Positions 18,505-27,726 are shown, numbered from the stretch's first letter. The stretch is 64,000 nt of DNA from Deltaproteobacteria bacterium (GCA_017302795.1 JAFLCB010000015.1:1-64000), one strand, 5' to 3'. Notes: generated from the letters alone by a model not told the origin. Translations and numbers: made by a program.

Positions 18505-20324
18505 GAAGTCGCTTGCTTAGCTTCGCTCACTTTTTCGTCGCGCATTCCGTTTCCGCCACAGCACTCGCATTTTTGTTGTCGTGGCTATTCGGAGGCCTGT
18601 CGCCATTTATTTCGGCAATTAGCATCGCTTTCTCGCTTGTTCGAGCCCGACGTTTTACGCGGGCTATGCGCAACACGCTCGAATGGCGTGCACCCGGCGT
18701 GGTACGTCCATGGAATTTTAGCGAGACTTTGATTTTCGTTTTCGTGATTTTCGCAAGTTGGAAACATTTCGCTTGGATGATGCCGACGATTCCGTCAGGT
18801 GCGGCGCCAGGTGTGGTCACACTTTCCTCGACGAATTATGGGGATCTGCCGCTACACATTAATTTCATACGTGCAATCGCGAATGGAATCGATTTTTTAC
18901 CACTCAATCCGATTTTTGCTAGTGAGCCGCTTCGATATCCCTTTGGCCCTGATCTTTATAATGCGTTGTGGGAATCCTTGGGTTTTGTCACAAGCGGCCA
19001 TCTGTTTTTTGCCGGTGTGTCGGCTACGATCGCGTCTTTAGTGTTGCTTCGAGAACTTGGTGGATCTTGGGCAATGGCGGCGTTCTTTTTTGCCGGCGGT
19101 GCCGCTAGTGCCGCCACCGGAACGGGTGCGACTAGCGTTGAACTTGACTGGAAAAGTTTTTTTCTTGCGATCTGGATAACACAGCGAGGAATGTTGTGGG
19201 CGTTACCGATCGGCTTAATGCTACTATTGTATTTACGGCCTCACCTTTCTGGCGCGACACGTTTGCCGCAAAGAGCTGTCGGCGGCTTAGGCCGAATGTG
19301 GGCTGTGTTTCCGTTGTTTCATGCCCATTCTTTTGTTGTCGTTAGTTTGTTGTTGTTCGCGCTCGTCTGGAAAGATTTTGGGATCAAGCGAACGAGAGAC
19401 TTTTTGGCGCGCTTCTTCCTGAAAAATCGCGCGCTCTACTGGGCTTTTTTTCCGGCTTCGCTTCTGATCTTTCACACCTCAGACGCGTTTTCAAAAGCTT
19501 CGGTTGTGAGGCTCCGCTGGTTTTGGACGCTCCCAGAAAACAGCAGCTTTGCTAGCGGGCTGAGTTGGTACTGGCAAAACTTTGGACTCAGCACCGCGGT
19601 TTTGTGTTTGATGAGTTGCGGTGTCTTTGCGTTAAAACGAACGTTGTTTCGTGAAGCTGAGGCGGTTGCAAAGCCGCCTTCTACGTTCAACGAAAGTCTT
19701 TTGTACTTGGTATGCTTCGTGGTTTTCCTTTTCGTCATTTTGGCCCCATGGGAATGGGACAACGTAAAAGTTTTGCTATGGCCCTGGGTTCTCGGCTTTG
19801 GCATTCTGGGAAGAAACTTGATTAAGATACAAGAACTTAAACCTTCTCGGCTTTGGGCCGGGATCTCGGCGTTCGCACTTGTCGTTGCGTTTCATCAAGG
19901 TATTCGCGTCATTTCTGATTCTTGGGAAAAGCCAGCATCGCGCGCCCCAATGATCTGGTCGGTTGAACAGCTGGCGCATGCGGAAACAGTTCTGCAAAAA
20001 GTTTCAGTCAAAGCGGTATTTTTATCGGCGCAATCACCGACTCATGTGCTTGCATATTTCGGACGTCTGCGGGCGATGGGTTACGCCGGTCATCTTTGGT
20101 CTCACGGAATTTCGTACGCCGCACAGGAGGAAGAAATAGAAAAATTCATGAAGGGTGCGGAAGATTGGATTGAAATCGCAAAGCGTCTGAGGATGACCCA
20201 TGTGTATTGGGGGCCAGACGAAAAAGCGCGTTGGGGAACTGACCGACGAACTTGGCAAGATCGATTGGCGATGATTGCGAGATCGGGAGAACATGAAGTG
20301 TACGAGTTCAAGGAGGCCAAGTGA
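18501..20324 (+). CDS. Large polytopic membrane protein, GT-C-like
   Basis: The 607-residue protein has about twelve hydrophobic helices. The first big loop contains SSTNYGDLPLHINFIRA and SEPLRYPFGPDLYNALWE, which resembles the acidic and aromatic loop of GT-C glycosyltransferases, and the C terminus is a soluble domain of about 130 residues (YFGRLRAMGYAGHLWSHG, THVYWGPDEK). I do not know the exact family. It is translationally coupled to the upstream Agl23-like gene and to the downstream transglycosylase (GTGA). It probably transfers or moves sugars at the envelope; this is inference. Confidence 0.8.
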   Translation: MRSRLLSFAHFFVAHSVSATALAFLLSWLFGGLSPFISAISIAFSLVRARRFTRAMRNTLEWRAPGVVRPWNFSETLIFVFVIFASWKHFAWMMPTIPSGAAPGVVTLSSTNYGDLPLHINFIRAIANGIDFLPLNPIFASEPLRYPFGPDLYNALWESLGFVTSGHLFFAGVSATIASLVLLRELGGSWAMAAFFFAGGAASAATGTGATSVELDWKSFFLAIWITQRGMLWALPIGLMLLLYLRPHLSGATRLPQRAVGGLGRMWAVFPLFHAHSFVVVSLLLFALVWKDFGIKRTRDFLARFFLKNRALYWAFFPASLLIFHTSDAFSKASVVRLRWFWTLPENSSFASGLSWYWQNFGLSTAVLCLMSCGVFALKRTLFREAEAVAKPPSTFNESLLYLVCFVVFLFVILAPWEWDNVKVLLWPWVLGFGILGRNLIKIQELKPSRLWAGISAFALVVAFHQGIRVISDSWEKPASRAPMIWSVEQLAHAETVLQKVSVKAVFLSAQSPTHVLAYFGRLRAMGYAGHLWSHGISYAAQEEEIEKFMKGAEDWIEIAKRLRMTHVYWGPDEKARWGTDRRTWQDRLAMIARSGEHEVYEFKEAK

Positions 20325-22657
20325 ACGGCGGAAATTGTTTTAAATTGTGCGCCTCTTTTTTATTTCATGTGGTGGGTTTATTGGCGATCTTACTACCGGG
20401 GGCACGTGCCTTCAGTTCCTCGGCCCAGCCTGTGACTTTGACACTCAATGATCAAGTGGTTTTGAATCCAGCAGCGGCTTCTGAATTAAAAGCATTGAAG
20501 AGCTTTTTTGAAACGAAAGATTATGACAAATGCCTCAAGGCTGCGCCAAAAGCTGCAAAGAAAGCAAAGTCGCTTGAACCTTGGATTTTGGCTCAGGAGT
20601 TTGAATGCGCAGAAAAACTGCCAGTTTCTAAAGCGAACTCTGATCGCTTGAACTTAGTTTTATTCAAAATGGATTCAAAACCCGTCTTTCTTTCCTTCGG
20701 TCCCTGGAGTCAACGTATCCGGAATGCATGGGCGCGGACTTTAGTCACCGCTCTCGAAATGGATCAGAAGTACAATCGCCCTCGAGCTTGGAAAAGAGTC
20801 GAAACTCTTTCTACGTTACTCTCACTGACGCCAGCAGGAAAACAATCTTTAGATGAGGCTGGAAGAGCAAAGGTTTGGAAAATTGCTGGCGAGCTTTTGT
20901 TCCTCGGGCAAAAGCAAGAGGGAGCAAGGGAATTTTTTCGTCGAAGTCTGTTGGAGCAAGAACAACCAGATTTAAGAGAGCGACTCAAAACGTTGGATAA
21001 TGTTGCAAAGAAATCGACAAGTTCCTCTGGAGAGGACTCTTTGGTAAAGGGGGCGGATAAAATTCCCGCTGGTAGCGCAGAGGAAATTGAACTCTTCGAC
21101 CGGGTTTCTCAGAACTTGAAAGCTGGTGATCTTGTTGCCGCCGGCGAAGATGCAGTCAAACTGATGAATGACTTCCCTGGTAGTCCACGAGCGAAGTTGG
21201 CGGCGGATAGAACTTATGAAAGCTTGGTGTCCGTTGCAGAAAAACCGAACGAAAAATTTCAACCCGTGCGGAATTCACTTTTGACGGTCATGGAAAAAGC
21301 CGATCCCGACCGCGTCGCGGAATGGGCAAGGCTTGCCTTCAATCGTGGCCTTTGGAATGAGTCTGCGAGGCTCGGGAAAGCCGCTGTCGAAAAACAGTCT
21401 TCTTCGCGCGCAACAAAGACTCTTGAGCTTGCCATGGACGCTTCGATCGCGATTGACGACTTTAAGCAGGCGAAACTATTTGGTGAAGAGCTTGAAGCGA
21501 GGCATGCGGGTACTCCGTCTAGTCGCTTGGCTACGCTTCGTTTGGGTTTGATCGCGTTTAGAGAAAAGGACTATTCTAAATCGTCGGCCATTTTCGAGAA
21601 AATGATTGCGACTCAAGCGGTTGATAATTATGAGCTCCAAGCGCGTTACTGGCTGTGGCGAAGTTTGGAAAAGCTGCAAAACCCTCGAGCAAAATCTGAG
21701 GCCGAGGAGATGGCTCGCAGATTCCCGTTTAGCTACTACGGCCTGCGTGCGCGTCTAGAGTCTCAAGGTGGGAGGCTTGAATGGGCGAAAGAAAACCCAA
21801 GTGTGTTTGAAGCTGGCGGGGCCAAGCTGGAACATCGGCTTTGGCTGACACAAGAGGAAAAACTTAGTTTAGACCGCGCCATGCTTTTGGTGACCGCCGG
21901 TTGGTTCGAAGAGGCTCAGGCAGAGCTTCGAATTTTACCTGAGCCCGTTAGTCCGGACGAAAAAGCGATCCGTGCAAAAATTTGGGCGGCGGCTAAAAAT
22001 TTTCTTGCTGCTTCAAAACTTGCGAACGAGGCGTGGGATGTAAAGTTTGAGCTTCGTCGGCCCGAACTCATGAAAGCGGTGTGGCCACAGGAGCACAAAG
22101 AGTTTTTTGAATCCGCGGCAAAATTAAAAAATCTGGATCCCGTATTGACCCGAAGTTTGACAAAGCAAGAAAGCGGCTACTTCCCCAAGGCTGTCTCAAG
22201 TTCCAATGCCCTCGGGCTTATGCAGATGATTCCGCCAACGGCTCGGGAAATTGCTGATGATTTGAAATTGGGGAAAATTAATTTGCCGGACGATTTGTTT
22301 GATCCTAGTCGAAACATCACTATGGGTACTCATTACGTTGCAAAAATGCTGACGCAGTTTAAAGGTCACGTCCCACTTGCTTTGGCGGCGTACAATGCGG
22401 GGCCTACGAGGGTCGACCGCTGGCTAAAGTCGCGGCAAAGCTTAGTTGGACTAGAGACTGGACGAACGTCTGCCCCAGAATCAGAAATTTGGATCGACGA
22501 ATTTCCGTTTGCGGAAACTTCTTTCTACGTCAAAGCGATCCTTAGAAATATTCTGCTGTATCAAATCGTTGAGAGTGGATTGGTAGAGGCGCAAGAACCT
22601 TTGTGGAAGGGTGTTTCGAGCAATCCTCGACCATCATCGAGCCTCGAAATAAAGTAG
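20321..22657 (+). CDS. slt: Slt70-like soluble lytic transglycosylase
   Basis: A 778-residue protein starting at GTG, with AAGGAGG just upstream and a four-base overlap with the previous stop. After a signal peptide (cleavage near ARAFSSS) comes a long alpha-superhelical, TPR-like region (about 35-590). The SLT domain (about 600-745) has the catalytic glutamate in LTKQESGYFPKAVSSSNALG, then LMQMIPPTA and ALAAYNAGPTRVDRW. These enzymes cleave the glycan strands of peptidoglycan to 1,6-anhydro products. Together with the next gene it gives a pair of wall-cutting enzymes; whether they serve the cell's own growth or prey remodelling cannot be told. Confidence 0.95.
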   Translation: MNGGNCFKLCASFLFHVVGLLAILLPGARAFSSSAQPVTLTLNDQVVLNPAAASELKALKSFFETKDYDKCLKAAPKAAKKAKSLEPWILAQEFECAEKLPVSKANSDRLNLVLFKMDSKPVFLSFGPWSQRIRNAWARTLVTALEMDQKYNRPRAWKRVETLSTLLSLTPAGKQSLDEAGRAKVWKIAGELLFLGQKQEGAREFFRRSLLEQEQPDLRERLKTLDNVAKKSTSSSGEDSLVKGADKIPAGSAEEIELFDRVSQNLKAGDLVAAGEDAVKLMNDFPGSPRAKLAADRTYESLVSVAEKPNEKFQPVRNSLLTVMEKADPDRVAEWARLAFNRGLWNESARLGKAAVEKQSSSRATKTLELAMDASIAIDDFKQAKLFGEELEARHAGTPSSRLATLRLGLIAFREKDYSKSSAIFEKMIATQAVDNYELQARYWLWRSLEKLQNPRAKSEAEEMARRFPFSYYGLRARLESQGGRLEWAKENPSVFEAGGAKLEHRLWLTQEEKLSLDRAMLLVTAGWFEEAQAELRILPEPVSPDEKAIRAKIWAAAKNFLAASKLANEAWDVKFELRRPELMKAVWPQEHKEFFESAAKLKNLDPVLTRSLTKQESGYFPKAVSSSNALGLMQMIPPTAREIADDLKLGKINLPDDLFDPSRNITMGTHYVAKMLTQFKGHVPLALAAYNAGPTRVDRWLKSRQSLVGLETGRTSAPESEIWIDEFPFAETSFYVKAILRNILLYQIVESGLVEAQEPLWKGVSSNPRPSSSLEIK

Positions 22658-22736
22658 TTTTGCCGAGACCTCAGGCAAGTGTCAGGCGTGTTTTCGTTGC
22701 GCATCCTTTAAGGCACCGTTACGGTGATAGAACGGT

Positions 22737-24284
22737 ATGAAGAAATCTGATCACGTGCGTCTAAAAACAAGTCCTGAATCTTCAAGCTTCACGCGGTGGA
22801 TTCTTTTACCAATCCTGTCACTTTCGACGCTGTCGGCGTGCGCGACTCAGGCTGTGCGCCTTGAAGGAGGCGGAGACGCAGGCGTTACTGCGTCGGGCGG
22901 TTCGTCTTCGTCGTCCAATGGCGCTGAGGGAGCGACAAGTAACGATCTTTCGGACTCCGGCGCAGATCTGCTGGGTATTCCGTTGGAAGTAAACCGTTCG
23001 GTTTTGAAGTGGATCGATTATTTCCAAGGTCCAGGTCGGCCCCACATGGAACGCTACCTATCTCGAAGCACCCGGTATGCGCCAATTATGAAAGAGATTC
23101 TTCGTAAAGAAGGGTTGCCCGAAGATCTGATTTATATTGCTTTGATTGAATCAGGATTTTCGTCAACGGCACATAGTACTGCCAGCGCCGTGGGATACTG
23201 GCAGTTTATTCGCGGCACGGGGAAACAGTATCGTCTGCGAATTGATTCCTTTGTCGATGAGCGCCGCGACTTTGAACGGTCGACAGTGGCCGCAGCGGAC
23301 TACTTCAAAGGTCTATATAACTTATTTGGTGCCTGGTATTTGGCGATCGCTTCCTACAACGTCGGCGAAAATCGCGTGAAGGGCCTAGTGATGCGAAACA
23401 AGACGCGAGACTTTTGGAAACTCGCGCGTGAGCGTCGTCTTCCGCAGGAAACGGTCGACTATGTACCAAAGTTTTTAGCAGCACGATTGATTGGAAAAGA
23501 ACCTGCAAAATACGGGTTCACTGACGTGGAATACATGCCGCCTCTTGAATTCTCGACGGTCAGCTTTGCTAGTCCCATCGATATTCGTCGATTGGCAACG
23601 GAGATGGGTCTTGAGTACGACGATCTTCGCGATTTGAACCCGGCCTACAAGCGTGGCGTCGCCCCAATGCCCAAGAGTGGCGACAAGTTGGTACTTCGGG
23701 TGCCGAAGGGCACGGAAGAAAAGGCCCTCGCGGCGGCGGAGAATGCGAGTGCAAATTTGAGCACGCGATATATTGCGGAAGATGACTATTCGTACTACCG
23801 CGTTCGGCGTGGGGACACGATTAGTTCGATCGCGCGAAAGTTCAATGTCAGTCAAACAAAGATTCTACAGCTCAACAGAATGTCTGCTCGCTCGGTTCTT
23901 TCAGTTGGTAAGAGGTTGCGCGTACCTAGCGAAAATGTCGCGACCCTGGGGCCTGCAAAGTCTTCTCAACTTGAATCTCGCGAACGTCGCGAACCGTCGA
24001 ACACTGTAATTAAAGGGAAGCCCCAATCGACAACGGTGGCCGCTCGCGCAGGAAATATTTCGAAGGCAGAAATCAAAGCTGAGGCAAAGCTTAAAGACGC
24101 GGCGAAGAGACGGAGTGAAAAATCAATTCGCCAGGCTCGCCTTCATGTCGTTCGGCGAGGCGAGAACCTCGCGGTCATCGCGAAGAAGTACGGCGTTTCG
24201 GTCCGAGAACTTGCCACTCACAATCATCTCAAAAAACAATCCACACTTTTCGTTGGCAAGAAACTCGAGATACCGAAATTTTAG
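22737..24284 (+). CDS. MltD-like lipoprotein transglycosylase with LysM
   Basis: The 515-residue protein starts with a lipoprotein signal (lipobox LSAC, cysteine near 34). A glycine- and serine-rich linker leads to an SLT domain with the catalytic glutamate in ALIESGFSSTAHSTASAVG and the family segment YWQFIRGTGKQY. Two LysM peptidoglycan-binding domains follow (YYRVRRGDTISSIARKFNVS near 360 and HVVRRGENLAVIAKKYGVS near 470), separated by a basic linker. This is the MltD arrangement. It lies 80 bases after slt on the same strand, with a small hairpin (CACCG TTA CGGTG, 22713-22725) between them. Confidence 0.95.
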   Translation: MKKSDHVRLKTSPESSSFTRWILLPILSLSTLSACATQAVRLEGGGDAGVTASGGSSSSSNGAEGATSNDLSDSGADLLGIPLEVNRSVLKWIDYFQGPGRPHMERYLSRSTRYAPIMKEILRKEGLPEDLIYIALIESGFSSTAHSTASAVGYWQFIRGTGKQYRLRIDSFVDERRDFERSTVAAADYFKGLYNLFGAWYLAIASYNVGENRVKGLVMRNKTRDFWKLARERRLPQETVDYVPKFLAARLIGKEPAKYGFTDVEYMPPLEFSTVSFASPIDIRRLATEMGLEYDDLRDLNPAYKRGVAPMPKSGDKLVLRVPKGTEEKALAAAENASANLSTRYIAEDDYSYYRVRRGDTISSIARKFNVSQTKILQLNRMSARSVLSVGKRLRVPSENVATLGPAKSSQLESRERREPSNTVIKGKPQSTTVAARAGNISKAEIKAEAKLKDAAKRRSEKSIRQARLHVVRRGENLAVIAKKYGVSVRELATHNHLKKQSTLFVGKKLEIPKF

Positions 24285-24300
24285 TTTCGTCTCACAATGA

Positions 24301-24585
24301 GACAAACACGATCAAGTTTTCACTCCACAATATCTTAACGTTTTCCCTAAGGAATCCATTGAGCTCGCTGTTCGCGAACTTTCCGAATGGGCGTCGGTGG
24401 ATATAATAGTCAGTCGCGAAGTTTTAGGGGATTCGATTAGTTCAGAAACTATGTACACAGAAGATCTCAACGCAGTGGCGTTGTTTTTTATCGGCTTTAA
24501 ATCAGAAGAAATCAGTTCACACATCAAGCGATTTCAAGATAGCTACGCGGCGACGGACGCAAAATGCCGGTTGAGTTTGAAATAG
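24301..24585 (+). pseudogene. Startless reading frame, possible gene remnant
   Basis: The frame is open for 95 codons and reads like a soluble protein (DQVFTPQYLNVFP, SIELAVRELSEWASVDIIVS, FKSEEISSHIKRFQDSY), but it is preceded directly by TGA and has no ATG or TTG start; the only candidate is a GTG at 24397, which cuts off the first third. An ATG at 24297 is one frame off and would join it after a single-base shift. I do not recognise the family. It may be a decayed or frameshifted gene, or a shorter real gene from the GTG. The rest of 24285-24722 has no other gene. Confidence 0.35.
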
Positions 24586-24668
24586 TCACCCCACCAACCC
24601 CGCGAGGATTTGTGACAATCCGGTTTTAAAACCCGCTTCATCGTGGTGCGATGACCGAGAGGTCAATA

Positions 24669-24713
24669 CGACAGTCCGAACTTGAACTGTCGCCGGGTTT
24701 TCGTGATATCACG
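24669..24713. repeat. Two palindromes between convergent genes
   Basis: CGACAGT at 24669 pairs with ACTGTCG ending at 24692, and a perfect 12-base palindrome CGTGATATCACG sits at 24702-24713, just past the dps stop. They may be RNA 3'-end structures for the minus-strand dps transcript or a protein-binding site. No T-run supports a classical terminator. Confidence 0.35.
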
Positions 24714-24722
24714 GACGATAAA

Positions 24723-25202
24723 TCAGCCTTCAATCAAGCTTCGAAGCATCCACGCTGTTTTCTCGTGGATCTGCAGCCTCTGCGTCAATAGATCAGCCGT
24801 CGTCTCATCGGTAGCTTTTTCTGCCAAAGGATAAATAGAGCGCGCAGTTCGAATCACTGTCTCTTGCGCTTCAACAAGATTTCGAATCATCGTCTGTGCG
24901 TTTGGAATACCAGTGTCCTCTTTGATTGAAGTCAGTTTTGCATACTGAGTGTACGTGCCGGGAGCGTAAACCCCGAGTGCCCGGATCCGTTCCGCGATCA
25001 AATCAACTGCGATCGCTAGTTCGTTGTATTGACCTTCGAACATCAAGTGCAGTGTTTGAAACATCGGCCCAGTAACGTTCCAGTGATAGTTGTGCGTCTT
25101 CATGTACAGAGTGTAGGTGTCTGCTAAAAGGCGTGATAGACCTTGGGCGAGGTCTTCTCGATCTGATTCTGAAATTCCTATGTTGATCGGTGTCGTTCCC
25201 AT
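24723..25202 (-). CDS. dps: Dps ferritin-like DNA-protection protein
   Basis: A 159-residue Dps protein. The ferroxidase-site residues are visible in [11 protein letters not shown] (His) and in [23 protein letters not shown] (Asp and Glu ligands), and the four-helix-bundle length is standard. Dps dodecamers oxidise and store iron with hydrogen peroxide and protect DNA. AGGAGG lies five bases before the ATG. It is transcribed alone, convergent with the remnant at 24.4 kb and divergent from a secreted protein gene. I see no clear Fur or OxyR box in the 120-base divergent gap. Confidence 0.96.
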   Translation of the reverse strand: MGTTPINIGISESDREDLAQGLSRLLADTYTLYMKTHNYHWNVTGPMFQTLHLMFEGQYNELAIAVDLIAERIRALGVYAPGTYTQYAKLTSIKEDTGIPNAQTMIRNLVEAQETVIRTARSIYPLAEKATDETTADLLTQRLQIHEKTAWMLRSLIEG

Positions 25203-25323
25203 GTTTCCTCCTGAATGTTGGACCTAAAATTCTTAGATGAACCTACTCTCTTTCGGAGTCCTGGTGAAATCGATAGTGCCTATTTGCCGATAGGGATTTA
25301 CAATTAGATGAGGGGGCCAGTGT

Positions 25324-26019
25324 ATGAGCTTTGGCAAAATGACTTTCGGCGTAAGCAGTCCGCTGTTAATAGCAGCGAGTATTTTATGGACGTCCTTTTC
25401 ACGGGTTCCGGAAGCGCAGGCAGAAGATTGGCGGACAGTCGAACTTGTACGCACGGAAGAAATGTCTGAAACCTCTGCGCCCGTTTTTCAAAGTAAAGAC
25501 CCAAAGGGACCCTTCGGAAAATCGAAAATTACGCTTCGATGCGCTGATGAAGGTTGGGGAAGCGTAAGCCTTGAGCGTGTTCGGGGTAGATTTGCGTTGG
25601 ATCATCAGTTGGGTTTGAAATCATGGCCTGAACTGACCAAGGCACTTGAAAAACAGACAGACGCCTACATACGTGGTGAACGTTTGAAGTTCCGAGAAAT
25701 TTTTGTTCAAGATGATTCTGGCCCGGAACATCCGCGCGATGAGCTTTCCGTTTTTGGCGATTCCGAAAAAGGCTATAAATATAAGTTCGCAAAATTTGAT
25801 GAGTGCTCGAAAGTTGACTCGGAAACTCTCAAGCCGGGGCAATCTTGCGTGGTCACGATGCAGATTAAAGGCACGTCAAAGAAAAGTGGTTCGGCAGGGC
25901 ACATTCGGTACCGATCCATCAAGTGTGAAGCAAAATCCAACCCGAATGTGACACCTGCAGCAGTGGGTAACGGCGCTGAGGATTCTCGCAGGAGCGGGAA
26001 GAGCGCAATTGCGCCGTAA
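25324..26019 (+). CDS. Secreted hypothetical protein
   Basis: A 231-residue protein with a signal peptide (MSFGKMTFGVSSPLLIAASI, cleavage probably near AQAED). The mature part has three cysteines, KITLRCADEGWGSVSLERV near 70 and VTMQIKGTSKKSGSAGHIRYRSIKC near 190, and a low-complexity tail. I do not recognise a family. A GAGGGGG ribosome site precedes the ATG. It is convergent with the riboswitch RNA, whose terminator lies 15 bases past this stop. Confidence 0.85.
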   Translation: MSFGKMTFGVSSPLLIAASILWTSFSRVPEAQAEDWRTVELVRTEEMSETSAPVFQSKDPKGPFGKSKITLRCADEGWGSVSLERVRGRFALDHQLGLKSWPELTKALEKQTDAYIRGERLKFREIFVQDDSGPEHPRDELSVFGDSEKGYKYKFAKFDECSKVDSETLKPGQSCVVTMQIKGTSKKSGSAGHIRYRSIKCEAKSNPNVTPAAVGNGAEDSRRSGKSAIAP

Positions 26020-26033
26020 TCAATTCGGAAAAA

Positions 26034-26067
26034 AGGCAAAAAAAACCCGCCGTGGGGCTGGCGGGGG
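26034..26067 (-). terminator. Strong intrinsic terminator of the riboswitch RNA
   Basis: On the minus strand CCCGCC (26065-26060) pairs with GGCGGG (26051-26046) around AGCCCCAC, followed by eight T residues (26045-26038). It lies about 110 bases downstream of the GEMM-I aptamer with no gene between, so it ends a short non-coding RNA. Confidence 0.88.
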
Positions 26068-26262
26068 AGAAGAAACCGGGTTTTCATGGCAGGCACCACG
26101 GCTCTTCTTTGTGTTGAATCCTCCCAGGTGGATGCTCAAGTGCTTTCTCGTCCTCTGGCAGACTGGCTGGCATAGCACGAACCGGCATATCATCGTTCGG
26201 CCTTAGCCCCTCTAGCTTTGCGTCCCGTTCTTTCAAACGGTTTGCCCTTAAGCTAAGGAAGG
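26040..26262 (-). ncRNA. Orphan c-di-GMP-I riboswitch RNA (merRNA-like)
   Basis: The minus strand at 26262-26165 carries the GEMM-I aptamer signature: AGGGCAAACC, a GTTT-GAAA-GAAC tetraloop hairpin, GGGACGCAAAGC, then GGGGCTAAGG and a second stem GCCGAAC/GTTCG. P1 forms between TAGCTT and AAGCTA. The RNA continues about 110 bases to a strong terminator and no gene lies downstream on this strand; the next one is convergent. Bdellovibrio bacteriovorus is known to make a massively abundant orphan c-di-GMP riboswitch RNA, merRNA, of this kind. I infer a homologue that may store or titrate c-di-GMP. The exact transcription start is not fixed by the sequence. Confidence 0.88.
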
Positions 26263-26793
26263 ATTTGTGATTTAGCTTTCTTATAGACCTCCTTCATTTC
26301 TAGAGTCCTACAAAAGCTTCTATGTCAGTTTCGGCCCGCTACTCGGGCGGTGGATCTGCGAATCTCATGTGAACCCCCTTTGTGGTTGGCGACAAAAATC
26401 CATCTCCATCGCTTGTTTTAAGAATACCGCAGAGTGCGGCTGGCCCAAAGTCGGGTGGCGCGAGAGGTGCACAATAGGACGATTTACGATTTGAAATGAA
26501 ACGCGCAGGAGCGCGCGAACGTCACTTGTCGTGTTGTTGAACGAATAAAATCGATTTAAATAGATGGGTTGTTTCGGGTTGAGGCAGAACAAGAGCTTAT
26601 TGGTAAAGACCTGCGGCATCATCGCGAATCATCTTTTTTCTGCGCTCGCGATTAGTCTCAACGACCTTTTCATACCGAGATTCTGCCAGCAAAATGAGAC
26701 AGTTTCTTGTTGTCGAAAATTTGAGCGGAATGCCTGACAATTGCGTCTCAGAAGAAGACGCTGTTTATCATCGAGACGGAAAACCAGTTTTTA
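26263..26793. other. Intergenic region upstream of riboswitch RNA and mrp
   Basis: About 530 bases without a gene I can support. It must contain the promoter of the riboswitch RNA at its left edge; GGTCTATAAG on the minus strand near 26280 is a possible -10 but no matching -35 is convincing. A small hairpin (CCCGCTACTCGGGCGG, 26335-26350) and an 85-codon minus-strand frame (26365-26622) are present; that frame has no family features. Confidence 0.5.
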
Positions 26794-27594
26794 CTAATCG
26801 AACGGCACGAGCTCCATAATTCGGCCAGCTAGATCGTTAAACGCGCGAGCTTCATCAGACTTCGAGTCGCTTTCAACAACGGGAATTCCGGCTTCAGCGC
26901 CCATTCCAATGTTGGTATTGAATGGGACCTCGCCGAGTTTTGCTATTCCGCGTTCGGCAAGCCAAGAATCGATCTGGCCTTTAGGGAAAAGTTGCATGCG
27001 CTCGGTAGAGCCGGGAGGGATAAACCAGCTCATATTTTCGACGACTCCTAGAACTGGAACCTGAACCCGGGCCCACATATCGATGGCTTTTTTTACATCG
27101 GTAAGTGCCACGTTCTGTGGCGTGGATACCGCGATCGCTCCAGCAACTGGGACCTTTTGCGCTATGGAAAGTTGAATGTCACCGGTACCAGGCGGTAGAT
27201 CGATTAAGAGATAATCAAGTTCCCCCCAAGCGACGTCGCGAAAAAACTGATCCATCGCTTTGAATAGCATCGGGCCGCGCCAAACTACCGCCAAGTCCTC
27301 GTCAATGAGGTAGCCGATGCTCATTAGCTTCACGCGGAAACGTTCTAGCGGCTGTAGTTTTTTATCTTCGCCTAATTCGACTTTTTGGTGAAGCGTGCCG
27401 CTCATTCGGGGAAGCGATGGACCGTAAATATCGGCATCAAGAAGGCCGACTTTCAGCCCCCGCTTCGCGAGTGCCGCCGCAAGGTTCACTGAAACGGTGC
27501 TCTTTCCAACTCCGCCCTTGCCAGAAGAAACACAGATTATTTTCTTAATCCCATCGACGGGTCGTTGCTGTTCAAATGGATTCATTGTCGCCAT
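26794..27594 (-). CDS. mrp: Mrp/NBP35-type P-loop ATPase lacking CxxC
   Basis: The 266-residue protein has the Mrp deviant Walker A SSGKGGVGKST, the LLDADIYGPSLPRM signature and DLPPGTGDIQLS. Mrp proteins are scaffold ATPases for iron-sulfur cluster delivery. Two things differ from typical Mrp: there is no N-terminal MIP18 (DUF59) domain, and the metal-binding CxxC after VVENMSWF is absent, the segment reading IPPGSTERMQ. It may therefore not hold a bridging cluster in the known way. GAGG lies eight bases before the ATG. It is divergent from the J-like gene. Confidence 0.9.
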   Translation of the reverse strand: MATMNPFEQQRPVDGIKKIICVSSGKGGVGKSTVSVNLAAALAKRGLKVGLLDADIYGPSLPRMSGTLHQKVELGEDKKLQPLERFRVKLMSIGYLIDEDLAVVWRGPMLFKAMDQFFRDVAWGELDYLLIDLPPGTGDIQLSIAQKVPVAGAIAVSTPQNVALTDVKKAIDMWARVQVPVLGVVENMSWFIPPGSTERMQLFPKGQIDSWLAERGIAKLGEVPFNTNIGMGAEAGIPVVESDSKSDEARAFNDLAGRIMELVPFD

Positions 27595-27726
27595 CGTTTT
27601 TGCCTCACTTTTTCAATGTCGTCTCAGTTCGAGACGAGCTCCCGCTACAGTAGGTCTTGTCGCGTTCCGACAAGACATAAGCTGTGTGTACACAGCTGGA
27701 GAGAAACTTATTAATGAGAGTCTGCC

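Noticed and set aside
26365-26622. 85-codon minus-strand frame upstream of the riboswitch RNA
   Set aside because: No ribosome site, no membrane or domain pattern, and a composition like random translation; it also lies where the promoter of the RNA should be.
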